A stretch of 64,000 nt of DNA, taken from the NCBI RefSeq assembly GCF_965638725.1, contig NC_134956.1:62001-126000 (forward strand), written 5' to 3'. Source of the DNA: Aptenodytes patagonicus. Taxonomy: Eukaryota; Chordata; Aves; Sphenisciformes; Spheniscidae. Below the pieces are notes generated by a model, which saw only the letters and a program-made list of their open reading frames with translations, was not told the DNA's origin and did not search any database. The position numbers and the translations under genes were made by a program. This document shows, in pieces, positions 48,917-59,596 of this stretch; within the stretch, counting starts at the first letter, position 1, and each line of letters opens with the position of its first letter.

Positions 48917-50333
48917 CACAGGAGGGAGCCAACAGCCCCCATTTCCTTCCACCACCCTCACAGGGACAAACACTCTACCTTTTTCTGCTTCAACAAAATT
49001 CTGGGCACTGCCGAGGGTGAGATCAACTTGACTCGGAGACACGGGGGAAACCTGGGGGGGTCCTGACCCGCTTCAATTTGCTAAGCAGATAAGGATGCAA
49101 GTCTGAGACCTCCTCACTCATTACACACAATCACCTCTTACCTCATGGCACTGCCCCATGCACGCACTGAGGCTCTTTAGGGCACCCCAATGTCCAGTGG
49201 CAATTTCTCCGAGTTCCGGTACAATAACACATTTATCACTAGGTGGTAAGCTGTGCCCTTCTACTGTCACTTTCTACTATTTTTTCCCTAAAAGCTGCCT
49301 TTATTAGCCGTATTCCAGAAATATTTGTGCTGAGACTGAACTGTTCCACACAGACTAATAGCACCTGGCCACAAACCGTTTTACAAAGTGCTGAGTAACA
49401 TTGAAACTCTGATGTAATCTGTGGGCGCTGCAGATGTGTATGAAATGAAATTAAAACATTCTTGTTTTCCTAAGAACATGTGTCTTTCCTCAGGATTTGG
49501 GATGGGCTCGGGGAGGTTTTGACCAGCTGCAAATGGAAGCTGGAGTCCCACGGAATTATTGGTGCTAATTGCAGGAAACACCAAAGCAAAAAAAGAAAAA
49601 GTAAAAGTGTGTTTGTGCATATACAAACATGTCCTTACACATGTCGTGGAAACAAGCAACTGTGCGCATGGGGGTAAAGTGCCCCTCAAGCCTCCCAGTT
49701 AAGGAGAAAAAGGAAGCCAATCTCCCATTGGAGACAGGGGAGTTCAGACAGGCATAGGAAGGAATTTAGTTTGTGCTCCCAATCAACCACATACTTGAAT
49801 GTGCAGCTTCAAAAGGCTTGGTTTGACAGGACAATTTCCTGGCAAAGTCTCACAGGAAAAGCCTCTGGCAGCCGTGTGCGAGCCAGCTACCAGCTGAGTC
49901 AGAAGAAAACCCAGCTGGCCTGTGGCCACATCCACCACAACTCCACCAGGGCTGGTTCTCCCCTGGCCAAACCCTGTGAACCACAGTGCTGTGGGTAGGA
50001 CTGAATTTCCCTGACAAGCCAGAGTCACCTGCTGGCACTGCGGGCCTCAAGGATCTCGCTGCGGGAGGAGCGATGCTGAGTGTCTCCCAGCCCTTGCTGA
50101 GCTAGGACAGACATGAAATTTTCAGCTGCGGGCAGGGCTCACCTTGGGGCTGGGAGCCCGCAGCCTCAGCACCAACAGGGCACGCGGGCCAATTCATCTC
50201 CCAAATGGAGTGAAACACCCTGCAGCACTCATAGGATGTGGCAGGATGAAGCTCACCCACCAAACCTGGAGAGCAGGTGCAGACGGCAAGCAAACCTGGT
50301 AAGAACAGGTGGTCATGTGCATGACCTCCCAAG

Positions 50334-50460
50334 AGACCCTACAATAACACACACCCAAACACCCAGTACCGGGGAGGTGTCTGCAAGTCTTTGTTCACAG
50401 CCCCCAAGACACCCTACAATAACTCACACACAAACACCTAGGTGTTTCGGGAGGTCTCTT
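50334..50460. repeat. Two-copy tandem duplication (about 71 bp)
   Basis: ACCCTACAATAACACACACCCAAACACC at 50,336 recurs as CACCCTACAATAACTCACACACAAACACC near 50,408, followed in both copies by GGGAGGT or GGGGAGGT and TCT. The copies have diverged. Confidence 0.7.
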
Positions 50461-50589
50461 CAGGCGTTTGGGCCCAGCCCAGCAGGTGCTGGTGCCCACA
50501 CACCCAGTGCACCACCCAGAGGCACTGCAGCCCTGCCCACCCCAACTCACCCAGGCACGGCTCTGGGCTCGGGTGGGTTACAGCCCTCA

Positions 50590-50822
50590 GCTGAGGGGAG
50601 ACTGCAAGGACCAGTGTTACCTGCGGGGTCTGCAAGGACCAATGCTCACACGAGGTGGAACTGAAAGTCCTACAGTCACATGGAGGGGGACGCTAAGGAC
50701 CAGTGCTCACCTGGGAGGGCTGTAAGAACCAGTGTCACTGAGGGGACTGTGCGGACCAATGGTAACCTGGGGGGTGACTCTGAGGACCAACGCTCACCTG
50801 AGGGGACTGAGGACCAATGGTC
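50590..50822. repeat. Degenerate minisatellite (about 35-45 bp units)
   Basis: At least six units share the core GGACCAATG or GGACCAGTG followed by a CTCACCTG or GTAACCTG box and a GGGGACTG spacer. A further unit sits at 51,127-51,165. Unit lengths vary. Confidence 0.7.
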
Positions 50823-52040
50823 TGTGTGGATGAACAGCCCCCTGCCCGCTTTGGTCATTTGCTGACCAAAGGAAGTGACATTATCACAGAGGAAGAAGTG
50901 GAGACCTCTGCTATGGCAAGTAAGAAAGTGCAAAAAACCAACAAAAACATGAGGACCAGTACATTCAATACAGGTGAGGAAGAGCTAAAGCAGAACTTCT
51001 GGTCCACTGCAACAGTGGGAGACCTCTGGAGAAAGTTCAGAGGGGATTGAACACATCACATGCACCCGCACAAGCCGGGGGCCTGCTCCTGGCGTATCAG
51101 CTGCTCAGCAAGAAGTGACCAACAGTCACCTTAGGGGGGACTGTGAGGACAAATGGTCACCTCATAGGACGGCATGGACAAACATCCCCCTGCCCCTTCC
51201 CTCACTGGCCACCCCACGGCTGCGCTTTGCCATCCCACCAGCTGAACACTCTCCTCTGACCCCGGCAGTGGTGGCCCTGCCGGGAGGGATGTGGACATTG
51301 TGGTGGCATGGCCAGGCATCCCCTGCGTGATGCCGAGGTGAGTTGCTGGGGTAGTGGGACTGTTGGTGCCATTTCTGGGCCCGCCAGGCCACCACAGCGT
51401 CCCTACTTCTCTGTGGGACAGCTCCACGGAAGGGAAGGGGTTTGGTGTTTGGGGGTTACCAGGGTGCGCGCCCTCAAACTTCCCCTTGGCTGTGGTTTCA
51501 GTTCTGCCTTCAACCCCAATGCGGGCACGCCCAGGAGAGGCAAAGAGAAACTGCAGGGTGAGGGGAGGCGCCAGGGGACAGCCAGGGAGGAGCAGTGGGT
51601 AGGGGACATTGTGGGGGTGAGGCCGGCTCTGGTCACCCCATTGTCCCTCCAGCACTGGACACTGGTGACAATGGGGATGGAGCAGGCTGTTCCCACGCTC
51701 AGGGGGCATTTGGGGAGGGGGATGGGGTTCCCCACCAAAGATGGTGGGAAGGAGAGGGGAGTGCCAGGCTGCAGCCCAGCTCCAGGCCCTCACCTGGGGG
51801 TGTTTACGGCAGAGTTGGAGCTCCCCAGCCCTGTTCCCACAGCCATGGGCAGGGCGGGATCTGCGAGTCACCTCCTCTCTGGGGAGCCAGGGTTAGGCAG
51901 GTGGTGCAGGAGGAGCCTGAGCTGTAGGTGCCGGGGCCCAACGCAGCCCTTCTCCCCATGCGGGGCTGAGAGGACAGTGGCCGTCTTTCTCCAGCCAGGG
52001 CTGAAACCCAAAAGCCATTGTCACCTCCATTGGAGCTGAT

Positions 52041-52577
52041 TGTCATGGTTTAATTTCAGTCGGCAACTAAGCACCACGCAGCCGCTCGCTCACTCCCCCC
52101 CACCCGGTGGGATGGGGGAGAGAATTGGAAGAGCACAAGTGAGAAAAACTCGTGGGTTGAGATAAAAACAGTTTAATAATTGAAATAAAATGATAATAAT
52201 AATATGATAATAATAATAATACACAAAGCAAGTGATGCACAGTACAATTGCTCACCACCCGCCGACCGATGCCCAGCCAGTCCCCGAGCAGCGGCCCCCC
52301 CCGCCAGCTTTCCCCGGTTTATGTACTGAGCATGACGTCACATGGTATGGAATGTCCCTTTGGCCAGTTTGGCTGTGCCCCCTCCCAGCTTCTTGTGCAC
52401 CTCCAGCCTTCTCAGTCGGTAGAGCATGGAAAACTAAGAAGTCCTTGGCTAGTGTAAGCATTACCTAGCAACAACTAAAACATCGGTGTGTTATCAACTT
52501 TGTTCTCATCCTAAATCCAAAACACTGTACCAGCTACTAGAAAAGAAATTAACTCTATCCCTGCCGAAACCAGGACA
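52041..52577 (-). mobile_element. Solo ERV-L LTR with 5-bp target duplication
   Basis: On the minus strand the element begins TGTCCTGGTTTC and ends AAACCATGACA, with a polyadenylation-type AT-rich stretch and a TGACGTCA box (plus strand 52,333). It is flanked by a perfect 5-bp direct repeat, CTGAT (52,036-52,040 and 52,578-52,582), which is the ERV-L duplication length. No internal sequence accompanies it, so the provirus was lost by LTR-LTR recombination. It is nearly identical to the proviral LTR 1.4 kb to the right. Confidence 0.92.
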
Positions 52578-52971
52578 CTGATACATCCCACAAGAATGGG
52601 GATGGGGGCGAGGTACCATCAGTGGAGAGGGGCAGTCAGGGGGACCCAGCTCGGGTCCTCGAGCACCCGTTTTCTCCTAGTGCTGTTTCCTGGGCCTCCC
52701 TTTCCCTGCCCTCTCCTCCTGGCTGGGCTCGCCCCAGCCCCAGCCTGTCGCGGCAGTTCATGCTCAAGACCTTATTGCGGCTTTCCTCCCTCCTACACAT
52801 CCCCATCCCCCAGCTCGGAACCTCTGGGGCCCTCCCCGACACGTCTGCACCGGTCCCATTGGTGGAGAGCCACCGCCATGACTGCTGGGCTGGTTTGAAA
52901 CGTGGAACCCCACGGGTGCTTCCTCCTCCGACAGTCACTGCTGCTGCTGCTTCAGCCTTGCCGCATGCACC

Positions 52972-53044
52972 ATGCAGCCCCCTCACCTCCTCTTCTTCCT
53001 CTTTCTCCCCCTCCTCCTCCCTGGGATGTGGGCAGACCCAGAGG
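52972..53044 (+). pseudogene. CD1-like: Second CD1 leader exon without following exons
   Basis: The exon reads MQPPHLLFFLFLPLLLPGMWADPE and ends at G|GTAAGTGGGAGCCCTGGCTCA. It matches the intact CD1 exon 1 and the start of its intron in sequence and splice phase. The upstream block at 52,817-52,874 is also shared. No alpha1, alpha2 or alpha3 exon can be read before the provirus begins at 53,996. This is either a truncated duplicate or a gene whose intron 1 was interrupted by nested proviruses, with its other exons beyond the right edge. Cytosine-rich flanks and an ATG in good context leave the exon itself intact. Confidence 0.8.
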
Positions 53045-53995
53045 GTAAGTGGGAGCCCTGGCTCACCCCAATTGCTCTGATCCCACTGTCAGAGGACCCC
53101 ACAGGTTCTTCAGGGGAGGCACGGCCAGGCCACTGTCCCCTGCATGGCGGGGGATGATCCCCAGCACCAAAGGGCCACCCCCAACACGCAGCACCCAAAG
53201 GTGCCCTGTCCCTGCCCACCCTCTCTGTTCCTGCCTCCAGCTCAGGGCTTCATGCCCCACCGGCTCCAGCACAGGGGCTTGGGCACACCAGCAGAATTGG
53301 GGCCAGGGGTCCCCAGCCAGGCCTGGGATGTTGGGGTTCCCCCAAAGGTGCCTTCCTCCTCCAGGGAGCCCGTGGGCACCAGGGGCGGGTCTCAGCTCCA
53401 TGTGCTGCCGTGGGCCCCTTCCAGCAGCCCCTTGTTCGTTGGGGAGCTGCACCTGCGAGAGGGTGTTTCGGGTGCTGCTGTCGCATAGAGCGTTTCACCA
53501 CAAACCCGTGAGACCTCACGTTTCCAGGGGAGTGTGTGGGGGTGGGCAGCAGCAGACATTGGAACGTGGGATTCATCTCTGGGCTGGGCTACTCTTCTGA
53601 CCCTGTCAGGGTTTGGTCTCCTTGAGCTCCCAACACCCGGGAGGCCCCAAACCTGGACGAAATGCCCTTTCCCCTCCTCCATCCTCCACGTCCTCTGCGC
53701 CGTGTGCAGGTCTCTGGCAGATCCAGGTCCTGGCACAGGTGCTTCTTCTGGGGGAAGCATCGCCCCAAACAGGCGCTGAGGTGCCCCCACCATCCGCTCT
53801 GCACAACCAGACAGCAGGTGCTGGGCAGGAGGGAGGCGGGGAGGGGAGGGGACGAGGTGCCTGAAATCCCGTACGGGAGAGAAATACTTTGTTGAAAGTA
53901 AAATAGAGAAGGAAAAAGAGCAGCGGGGGCGGAGGAAGTTCAGACAGGAAAGCAACCCTGAGCGGGCGAGGAGGTGGGAATCCAGCGAAGACATG
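53045..53995. other. CD1-like intron 1 remnant and unassigned DNA
   Basis: The first 60-70 bases resemble intron 1 of the intact CD1 gene. The rest shows no CD1 exon and no other recognisable gene. Confidence 0.5.
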
Positions 53996-54538
53996 TGTCG
54001 TGGTTTAACTTCAGTTGGCAACTAAGCACCACGCAGCCGCTCGCTCACTCCCCCCCACCCGGTGGGATGGGGGAGAGAATTGGAAGAGCACAAGTTAGAA
54101 AAACTCGTGGGTTGAGATAAAAACAGTTTAATAATTGAAATAAAATGATAATAATAATAATATGATAATAATAATAATAATACACAAAGCAAGTGATGCA
54201 CAGTACAATTGCTCACCACCCGCCGACCGATGCCCAGCCAGTCCCCGAGCAGCGGCCCCCCCCGCCAGCTTTCCCCGGTTTATGTACTGAGCATGACGTC
54301 ACATGGTATGGAATGTCCCTTTGGCCAGTTTGGCTCTGCCCCCTCCCAGCTTCTTGTGCACCTTCAGCCTTCTCAGTCGGTAGAACATGGGAAGCTGAAA
54401 AGTCCTTGGCTGGTGTAAGCATTACCTAGCAACAACTAAAACATCGGTGCGTTATCAACTTTGTTCTCATCCTAAATCCAAAACACTGTACCAGCTACTA
54501 GAAAAGAAATTAACTCTATCCCTGCCAAAACCAGGACA
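53996..54538 (-). repeat. 3' LTR of the ERV-L provirus
   Basis: The minus strand reads TGTCCTGG...CCACGACA. It differs from the solo LTR at 52,041 by few substitutions and extra AAT-type units near 54,150-54,180. A purine-rich tract (AATAAGGGGTGGATAT on the minus strand, 54,539-54,554) lies immediately upstream, as expected for plus-strand priming. Confidence 0.92.
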
Positions 54539-54554
54539 ATATCCACCCCTTATT

Positions 54555-54985
54555 CTATACCATCTGCGTCATGCTCAAGTCTCATATTTTCCAGTACATT
54601 TTCATTAATCACCACCCCTTTATATATATATATATACACACACACACAGAGATATCATTCCCTTCGTCTGTGGGCCATCCCTCTAAAATGTTCGGTGAGT
54701 TCATTTAGTCCATGACTTCGGGCTCCATCTGTCATAATAATCTTTCAGGGCAGGAAAAATGGAGATGGTATGTGGTGTTGGATTGTTTCATGTTGAAGTC
54801 AGTTCTGGTACCATCATCACTGTGCTTTGCTTGGTTTCACTGAAGTTATTCTTCATTAGTCTGGGTGATTCTTATTGTAATAACATTAGTATGGCATATA
54901 ATATTATTAGTATGATTAGTATATCTGTGTATTATTAGTATAACTATTATAACTATAATTAGTACTTAACATCACATAATTCAGA
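54555..54985 (-). other. ERV-L 3' untranslated stretch
   Basis: This non-coding sequence lies between the pol stop and the polypurine tract. It includes a TA/CA microsatellite (about 54,623-54,650) and AT-rich repeats near 54,880-54,960. No env or dUTPase-like frame is visible. Confidence 0.65.
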
Positions 54986-57900
54986 TCATTGGCTATTCTC
55001 ACCCAAAATCAAATCCCCTTGAGGTACACATCGGACTTCCCCATCCTCCCGCATTATCCACCAAGTGCACCCAGGTCCTTGAGCAAAAGCAATCCCATGG
55101 ATGGGTCTGCCTCTGCCTGAGGCAGGAATAACCCAGACTGTCTTCCCCAGCATATTTTTTATGTGCACTACAGGAACTTTATTCCCATCTACAGTACGTA
55201 AAAGTTCTGACTGGGCAGGGCCTGCTCGATTGGCAGATCCCCTAGTGTTGACTAACCAGGTGGCCTTTGCTAAATGCGTATCCCAATGTTTGAACGTCCC
55301 GCCACCCATTGCTCTCAGCGTAGTCTTTAACAGTCCATTGTATCGTTCAATTTTCCCAGAGGCTGGTGCATGATAGGGGATGTGATACACCCACTCAATG
55401 CCGTGCTCTTTGGCCCAGGTGTCTATGAGGTTGTTTTGGAAATGAGTCCCATTGTCTGACTCAATTCTTTTTGGGGTGCCATGTCGCCATAGGACTTGCT
55501 TTTCAAGGCCCAGGATAGTGTTCCGGGCGGTGGCATGGGGCACGGGATATGTTTCCAGCCATCTGGTGGTTGCCTCCACCATTGTAAGCACGTGGCGCTT
55601 GCCTTGGCGGGTTTGTGGGAGTGTGATATAATCGATCTGCCAGGCCTCCCCATATTTATATTTCAACCATCGTCCTCCATACCAAAAAGGCTTTAACCGC
55701 TTGGCTTGTTTGATTGCAGCGCATGTTTCGCATTCATGGATAACCTGGGCTATAGTGTCCATGGTCAAGTCCACCCCTCGATCACGAGCCCATCTATATG
55801 TTGCATCTCTTCCTTGGTGGCCTGAGGTGTCATGGGCCCACCGAGCTAGAAATAATTCACCCTTATGTTGCCAGTCCAGATCCACCTGAGCCACTTCAAT
55901 CTTAGCAGCCTGATCCACCTGCTGGTTATTTTGATGTTCTTCAGTGGCCCGACTCTTGGGTACGTGAGCATCTACGTGACGGACTTTTACAACCAGGTTC
56001 TCCACCCGGGCAGCAAAATCTTGCCACAATGCGGCAGCCCAGATGGGTTTGCCTCTGCGCTGCCAGTTGCTCTGCTTCCATTGCTGCAACCACCCCCACA
56101 GGGCATTTGCCACCATCCATGAGTCAGTATAGAGATAGAGCACTGGCCACTTTTCTCGGTCAGCAATGTCTAAAGCCAGCTGGATGGCCTTTACTTCTGC
56201 AAATTGGCTTGATTCACCTTCTCCTTCAGCAGTTTCTACAACTTGTCGCATAGGACTCCATACAGCAGCTTTCCACCTCCGATGTTTTCCCACAAGACGA
56301 CAGGACCCATCAGTGAACAGGGCATATTGCTTCTCATTTTCTGGTAGTTCATTATACATTGGGGCCTCTTCAGCACGCGTTACCTCCTCCTCTGGCAATA
56401 TTCCAAAATCTTTGCCCTCTGGCCAGTCCATGATCACTTCCAGGATTCCTGGGCAACTGGGGTTTCCTATTCGAGCCCGTTGTGTGATCAGTGCGACCCA
56501 CTTACTCCATGTAGCATCAGTTGCATGATGTGTACAGGGGACCCTCCCTCTGAACATCCAGCCTAGCACCGGCAGTCGGGGTGCCAGGAGGAGCTGTGCT
56601 TCAGTGCCGATCACTTCTGAAGCAGCTCGAACCCCTTCATATGCTGCTAATATCTCTTTTTCAGTTGGAGTATAGCGGGCCTCGGATCCTCTGTATCCCC
56701 GACTCCAAAACCCTAGGGGTCGACCTCGAGTCTCCCCTGGTGCTTTCTGCCAGAGGCTCCAGGTAGGGCCATTCTCCCCGGCTGCGGTATAGAGCACATT
56801 TTTTACCTCTTGCCCTGCCCGGACTGGCCCCAGGGCTACTGCATGAACTATCTCCCGTTTAATTTGTTCAAAAGCTTGTCGTTGCTCAGGGCCCCATTTG
56901 AAATTGTTCTTCTTCCGGGTCACTTGATAGAGAGGGTTTACAATCAGACTGTAATTTGGAATGTGCATTCTCCAAAAACCCACCACGCCTAAGAAAGCTT
57001 GTGTTTCCTTTTTGCTAGTTGGTGGAGACATGGCTGTTCTTTTGTTGATCACATCCATTGGGATCTGACGACGTCCATCTTGCCATTTTATTCCTAAAAA
57101 TTGGATCTCCTGTGCAGGTCCCTTGACCTTACTTTGTTTTATGGCAAAACCGGCCTTCAGCAGGATTTGGACTATTTCCTTCCCTTTTTCAAAAACTTCT
57201 CCTGCTGTTTTGCCCCACACAATGATATCATCAATGTATTGCAGGTGTTCTGGAGCTCCACCCTGTTCTAGTGCAGTCTGGATCAGTCCATGGCAAATGG
57301 TAGGGCTGTGTTTCCACCCCTTGCGCAGTCGGTTCCAGGTGTACTGAACACCCCTCCAAGTGAAAGCAAACTGTGGCCTGCACTCCGCTGCCAAAGGGAT
57401 TGAGAAAAACGCATTAGCAATATCAACTGTGGCATACCACTTGGCTGCCTTTGACTCCAGTTCGTATTGAAGTTCTAGCATGTCTGGCACAGCAGCACTC
57501 AGCGGTGGCGTGACTTCATTTAGGCCACGATAGTCTACTGTTAGTCTCCACTCTCCATTAGACTTCCGCACTGGCCATATGGGACTGTTAAAGGGTGAGC
57601 GGGTCTTGCTGATCACTCCTTGGCTCTCCAGTCGACGAATCAGCTCATGAATGGGAATCAGGGAGTCTCGGTTGGTGCGATATTGCCGCCGGTGCACTGT
57701 GGTGGTAGCAATTGGCACTTGTTGGTCTTCGACCTTCAGCAACCCCACAACAGAGGGGTCCTCCGAAAGACCAGGCAAGGTGGACAGCTGTTTAATTTCC
57801 TCCATCTCCAAGGCAGCTATGCCAAAAGCCCACTGGTACCCTTTTGGGTCCTTGAAATACCCTCTCCTGAGGTAGTCTATGCCAAGGATGCACGGAGCAT

Positions 57901-58117
57901 CTGGGCCAGTCACAATGGGGTGCTTCTGCCACCCGTTCCCAGTTAAACTCACTTCGGCTTCCAATACAGTTAGCTGTTGGGATCCCCCCGTCACTCCAGA
58001 AATACAGATGGGTTCTGCCCCTATATAGCTTGATGGCATTAGGGTACACTGTGCACCGGTGTCTACCAGAGCCTTATACTTCTGTGGGTCTGACGTGCCA
58101 GGCCACCGAATCCACAC
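54986..58117 (-). CDS. ERV-L Pol: protease, RT, RNase H, integrase (open)
   Basis: The frame is open for 1043 codons. The aspartic protease is at the N-terminus (ALVDTGAQCTLM, residues about 15-27). RT spans about 130-400, with LTVDYRGLNEVT and the catalytic YIDD. RNase H is at about 610-740, with FTDGS, E, YTDS and a VRHVDAH block. The integrase has an HHCC module (HDTSGHQG ... CETC), then IDY, ESDNGTHF and the Glu in SGKIERYN, and a short C-terminal domain. No dUTPase follows. The apparent start is GTG at 58,117, but the frame is continuous with gag apart from one TAG at 58,174-58,172. The product is therefore probably made as Gag-Pol by stop readthrough. Confidence 0.92.
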   Translation of the reverse strand: MWIRWPGTSDPQKYKALVDTGAQCTLMPSSYIGAEPICISGVTGGSQQLTVLEAEVSLTGNGWQKHPIVTGPDAPCILGIDYLRRGYFKDPKGYQWAFGIAALEMEEIKQLSTLPGLSEDPSVVGLLKVEDQQVPIATTTVHRRQYRTNRDSLIPIHELIRRLESQGVISKTRSPFNSPIWPVRKSNGEWRLTVDYRGLNEVTPPLSAAVPDMLELQYELESKAAKWYATVDIANAFFSIPLAAECRPQFAFTWRGVQYTWNRLRKGWKHSPTICHGLIQTALEQGGAPEHLQYIDDIIVWGKTAGEVFEKGKEIVQILLKAGFAIKQSKVKGPAQEIQFLGIKWQDGRRQIPMDVINKRTAMSPPTSKKETQAFLGVVGFWRMHIPNYSLIVNPLYQVTRKKNNFKWGPEQRQAFEQIKREIVHAVALGPVRAGQEVKNVLYTAAGENGPTWSLWQKAPGETRGRPLGFWSRGYRGSEARYTPTEKEILAAYEGVRAASEVIGTEAQLLLAPRLPVLGWMFRGRVPCTHHATDATWSKWVALITQRARIGNPSCPGILEVIMDWPEGKDFGILPEEEVTRAEEAPMYNELPENEKQYALFTDGSCRLVGKHRRWKAAVWSPMRQVVETAEGEGESSQFAEVKAIQLALDIADREKWPVLYLYTDSWMVANALWGWLQQWKQSNWQRRGKPIWAAALWQDFAARVENLVVKVRHVDAHVPKSRATEEHQNNQQVDQAAKIEVAQVDLDWQHKGELFLARWAHDTSGHQGRDATYRWARDRGVDLTMDTIAQVIHECETCAAIKQAKRLKPFWYGGRWLKYKYGEAWQIDYITLPQTRQGKRHVLTMVEATTRWLETYPVPHATARNTILGLEKQVLWRHGTPKRIESDNGTHFQNNLIDTWAKEHGIEWVYHIPYHAPASGKIERYNGLLKTTLRAMGGGTFKHWDTHLAKATWLVNTRGSANRAGPAQSELLRTVDGNKVPVVHIKNMLGKTVWVIPASGRGRPIHGIAFAQGPGCTWWIMREDGEVRCVPQGDLILGENSQ

Positions 58118-58171
58118 AGTCCAGTAAACCCGGTTGTCCCTTTCCTCCCCCTGGCTGGAGGCAGGGCCCCT

Positions 58172-59596
58172 CTAATCCTCATCACAGTACTCATTTCTCA
58201 TTTCTTGTACGTACGGGTCAGAAGTTTCTTCATTAAGATCAAGAGTAAGATCAGCCCTTCTACTCTCTCTGGGGAACTGCCCGCTGGAAACTGGAGCAGC
58301 AATTTTCCTGGAAGAACCTCTTTCTGTGATTGTTTTCCCTTGCAATTCGCGTACCCGTGCCCCTAGGGCTGCGGTAGGTTTCCCATCCCACTTCCTCATG
58401 TCCTCTCTGTGGTCACGCAGATAAAACCATAGGGTGCCCCGTGGTGTGTACCCTTTATATTCTCTCTCTTGAGCAAAAGAACGCTTACTTCTAATAGCCG
58501 AGATACTGGTCCGTACAGGTGAGGAGTAGGACCTATCCTCTCTGAGTTGCTGGATCTCCCGGGACAGTTTTTCGGACAGTTTCTCCACAGCCGAGACGAT
58601 GGAGGAAGAAAGACTTTCCTCGTATTGCCGGAGTTGACTAGCCAATTCATCCACTGTTTGTTCCTCTCCATCTTTCCAGGTTATCACTGCCAATGAATTG
58701 GCGTATGACGATGGTGAGCTCCTTATAAACTTCCGCCACATGGGTCGTGTGCACTTGACTTCGTCTGGATCTTTGGATAGTTGTTTATTGTTCAGGTCAT
58801 CATAAATCACCTCCAGCACAGCTAATTCTCTCAGAAACTGGATACCCTTCTCCATGGTGGCCCACTTGCTTGGGCGACATATGACATCTTCCTTAAAGAG
58901 ATACCTTTCCTTCACGCTTGACAAGAGTCGCCTCCAAAGGCTGAGGATACGTGTCCCTTTTCCAATTGCTTTATCAATGCCCCCTTCCCTAGAAAGGGAT
59001 CCCAGCTGCTTGGCTTCCCTACCCTCTAATTCCAGGCTACTGGCCCCATTATCCCAGCATCGGAGCAGCCAGGTGACAATATGCTCACCTGGACGACAGC
59101 TGAAATCTTTTCGTATATCTCGCAGCTCACTCAGAGATAGAGATCGGGTGGTCACTGCCTCGTTTATGAGTTCTTCCTCTTCCTCCTCCCCGATCAGCGG
59201 CCGGCTCTCCTCCTCCCATTCTCGTGATGGCCCTTCTCCAGGGTATTCGTACAGTTCTTCCTCCGGTTCCCTTTTAGAAGAAGCTTCTTCCTCCCTTACT
59301 AAACGAGCCGACTTCCGCTTCCAAAATTTCTTCTTGTGTACATGGGCGACTGATACCGGCACAGGCTGGTTCTTTGGTTCAGCCACAGGGCCTGTTGCCG
59401 GGGTTGGAGTGGTCGCAGTGCATGTCACCGGGGTTGGAGTGGCCGCAGTGCAAGTGCATGTCACCGGAGTCCGAGTAGCCGCAGGGCCTGTTGCCGGGGT
59501 CTGAGTGACTGCAGTGCAAGTGCATGTCACCGGAGTCTGAGTGGCCACAGGGCCTGTCGCCGGGGTTGGAGTGGCCACAGTGCAAGTGCATGTCAC
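58172..59596 (-). CDS. ERV-L Gag, N-terminus cut by insertion
   Basis: The frame is open for 474 codons. The first 75 residues are Thr/Pro/Ala repeats encoded by a 66-bp tandem array. Next come a basic patch (KKKFWKRKSARLVR), an acidic stretch (about 100-145), and a helical capsid-like part without a zinc knuckle. The C-terminal part is charged, and the frame ends in a TAG that separates it from pol in the same frame. The natural start lies upstream of the Met at 59,596 and was displaced when the alpharetrovirus-like provirus inserted at 59,616, so this copy can no longer be expressed normally. Confidence 0.85.
   Translation of the reverse strand: MTCTCTVATPTPATGPVATQTPVTCTCTAVTQTPATGPAATRTPVTCTCTAATPTPVTCTATTPTPATGPVAEPKNQPVPVSVAHVHKKKFWKRKSARLVREEEASSKREPEEELYEYPGEGPSREWEEESRPLIGEEEEEELINEAVTTRSLSLSELRDIRKDFSCRPGEHIVTWLLRCWDNGASSLELEGREAKQLGSLSREGGIDKAIGKGTRILSLWRRLLSSVKERYLFKEDVICRPSKWATMEKGIQFLRELAVLEVIYDDLNNKQLSKDPDEVKCTRPMWRKFIRSSPSSYANSLAVITWKDGEEQTVDELASQLRQYEESLSSSIVSAVEKLSEKLSREIQQLREDRSYSSPVRTSISAIRSKRSFAQEREYKGYTPRGTLWFYLRDHREDMRKWDGKPTAALGARVRELQGKTITERGSSRKIAAPVSSGQFPRESRRADLTLDLNEETSDPYVQEMRNEYCDED

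Larger units (their letters stand above)
48917..52040. other. CD1 3' flank: minisatellites and CD1-derived scraps, no gene
   Basis: Candidate polyadenylation sites after CD1 include ATTAAA near 49,449. Beyond that I see no coding exon. A degenerate minisatellite lies at 50,590-50,822 with another unit near 51,127. A CTACAATAACACAC-type duplication lies at 50,334-50,460. A 35-base stretch at 51,057-51,091 is identical to 46,169-46,203 just before the orphan alpha3 exon. The segment 51,300-52,030 is GC-rich and unassigned. Confidence 0.5.

Noticed and set aside
52041-54538. Solo LTR and proviral LTR as the two LTRs of one short element
   Set aside because: The left LTR has its own perfect 5-bp duplication, and the sequence between them is CD1 flank, not retroviral.
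58854-59504. 216-codon plus-strand frame over the ERV-L gag
   Set aside because: It is the antisense shadow of gag and its tandem repeat; no independent support.
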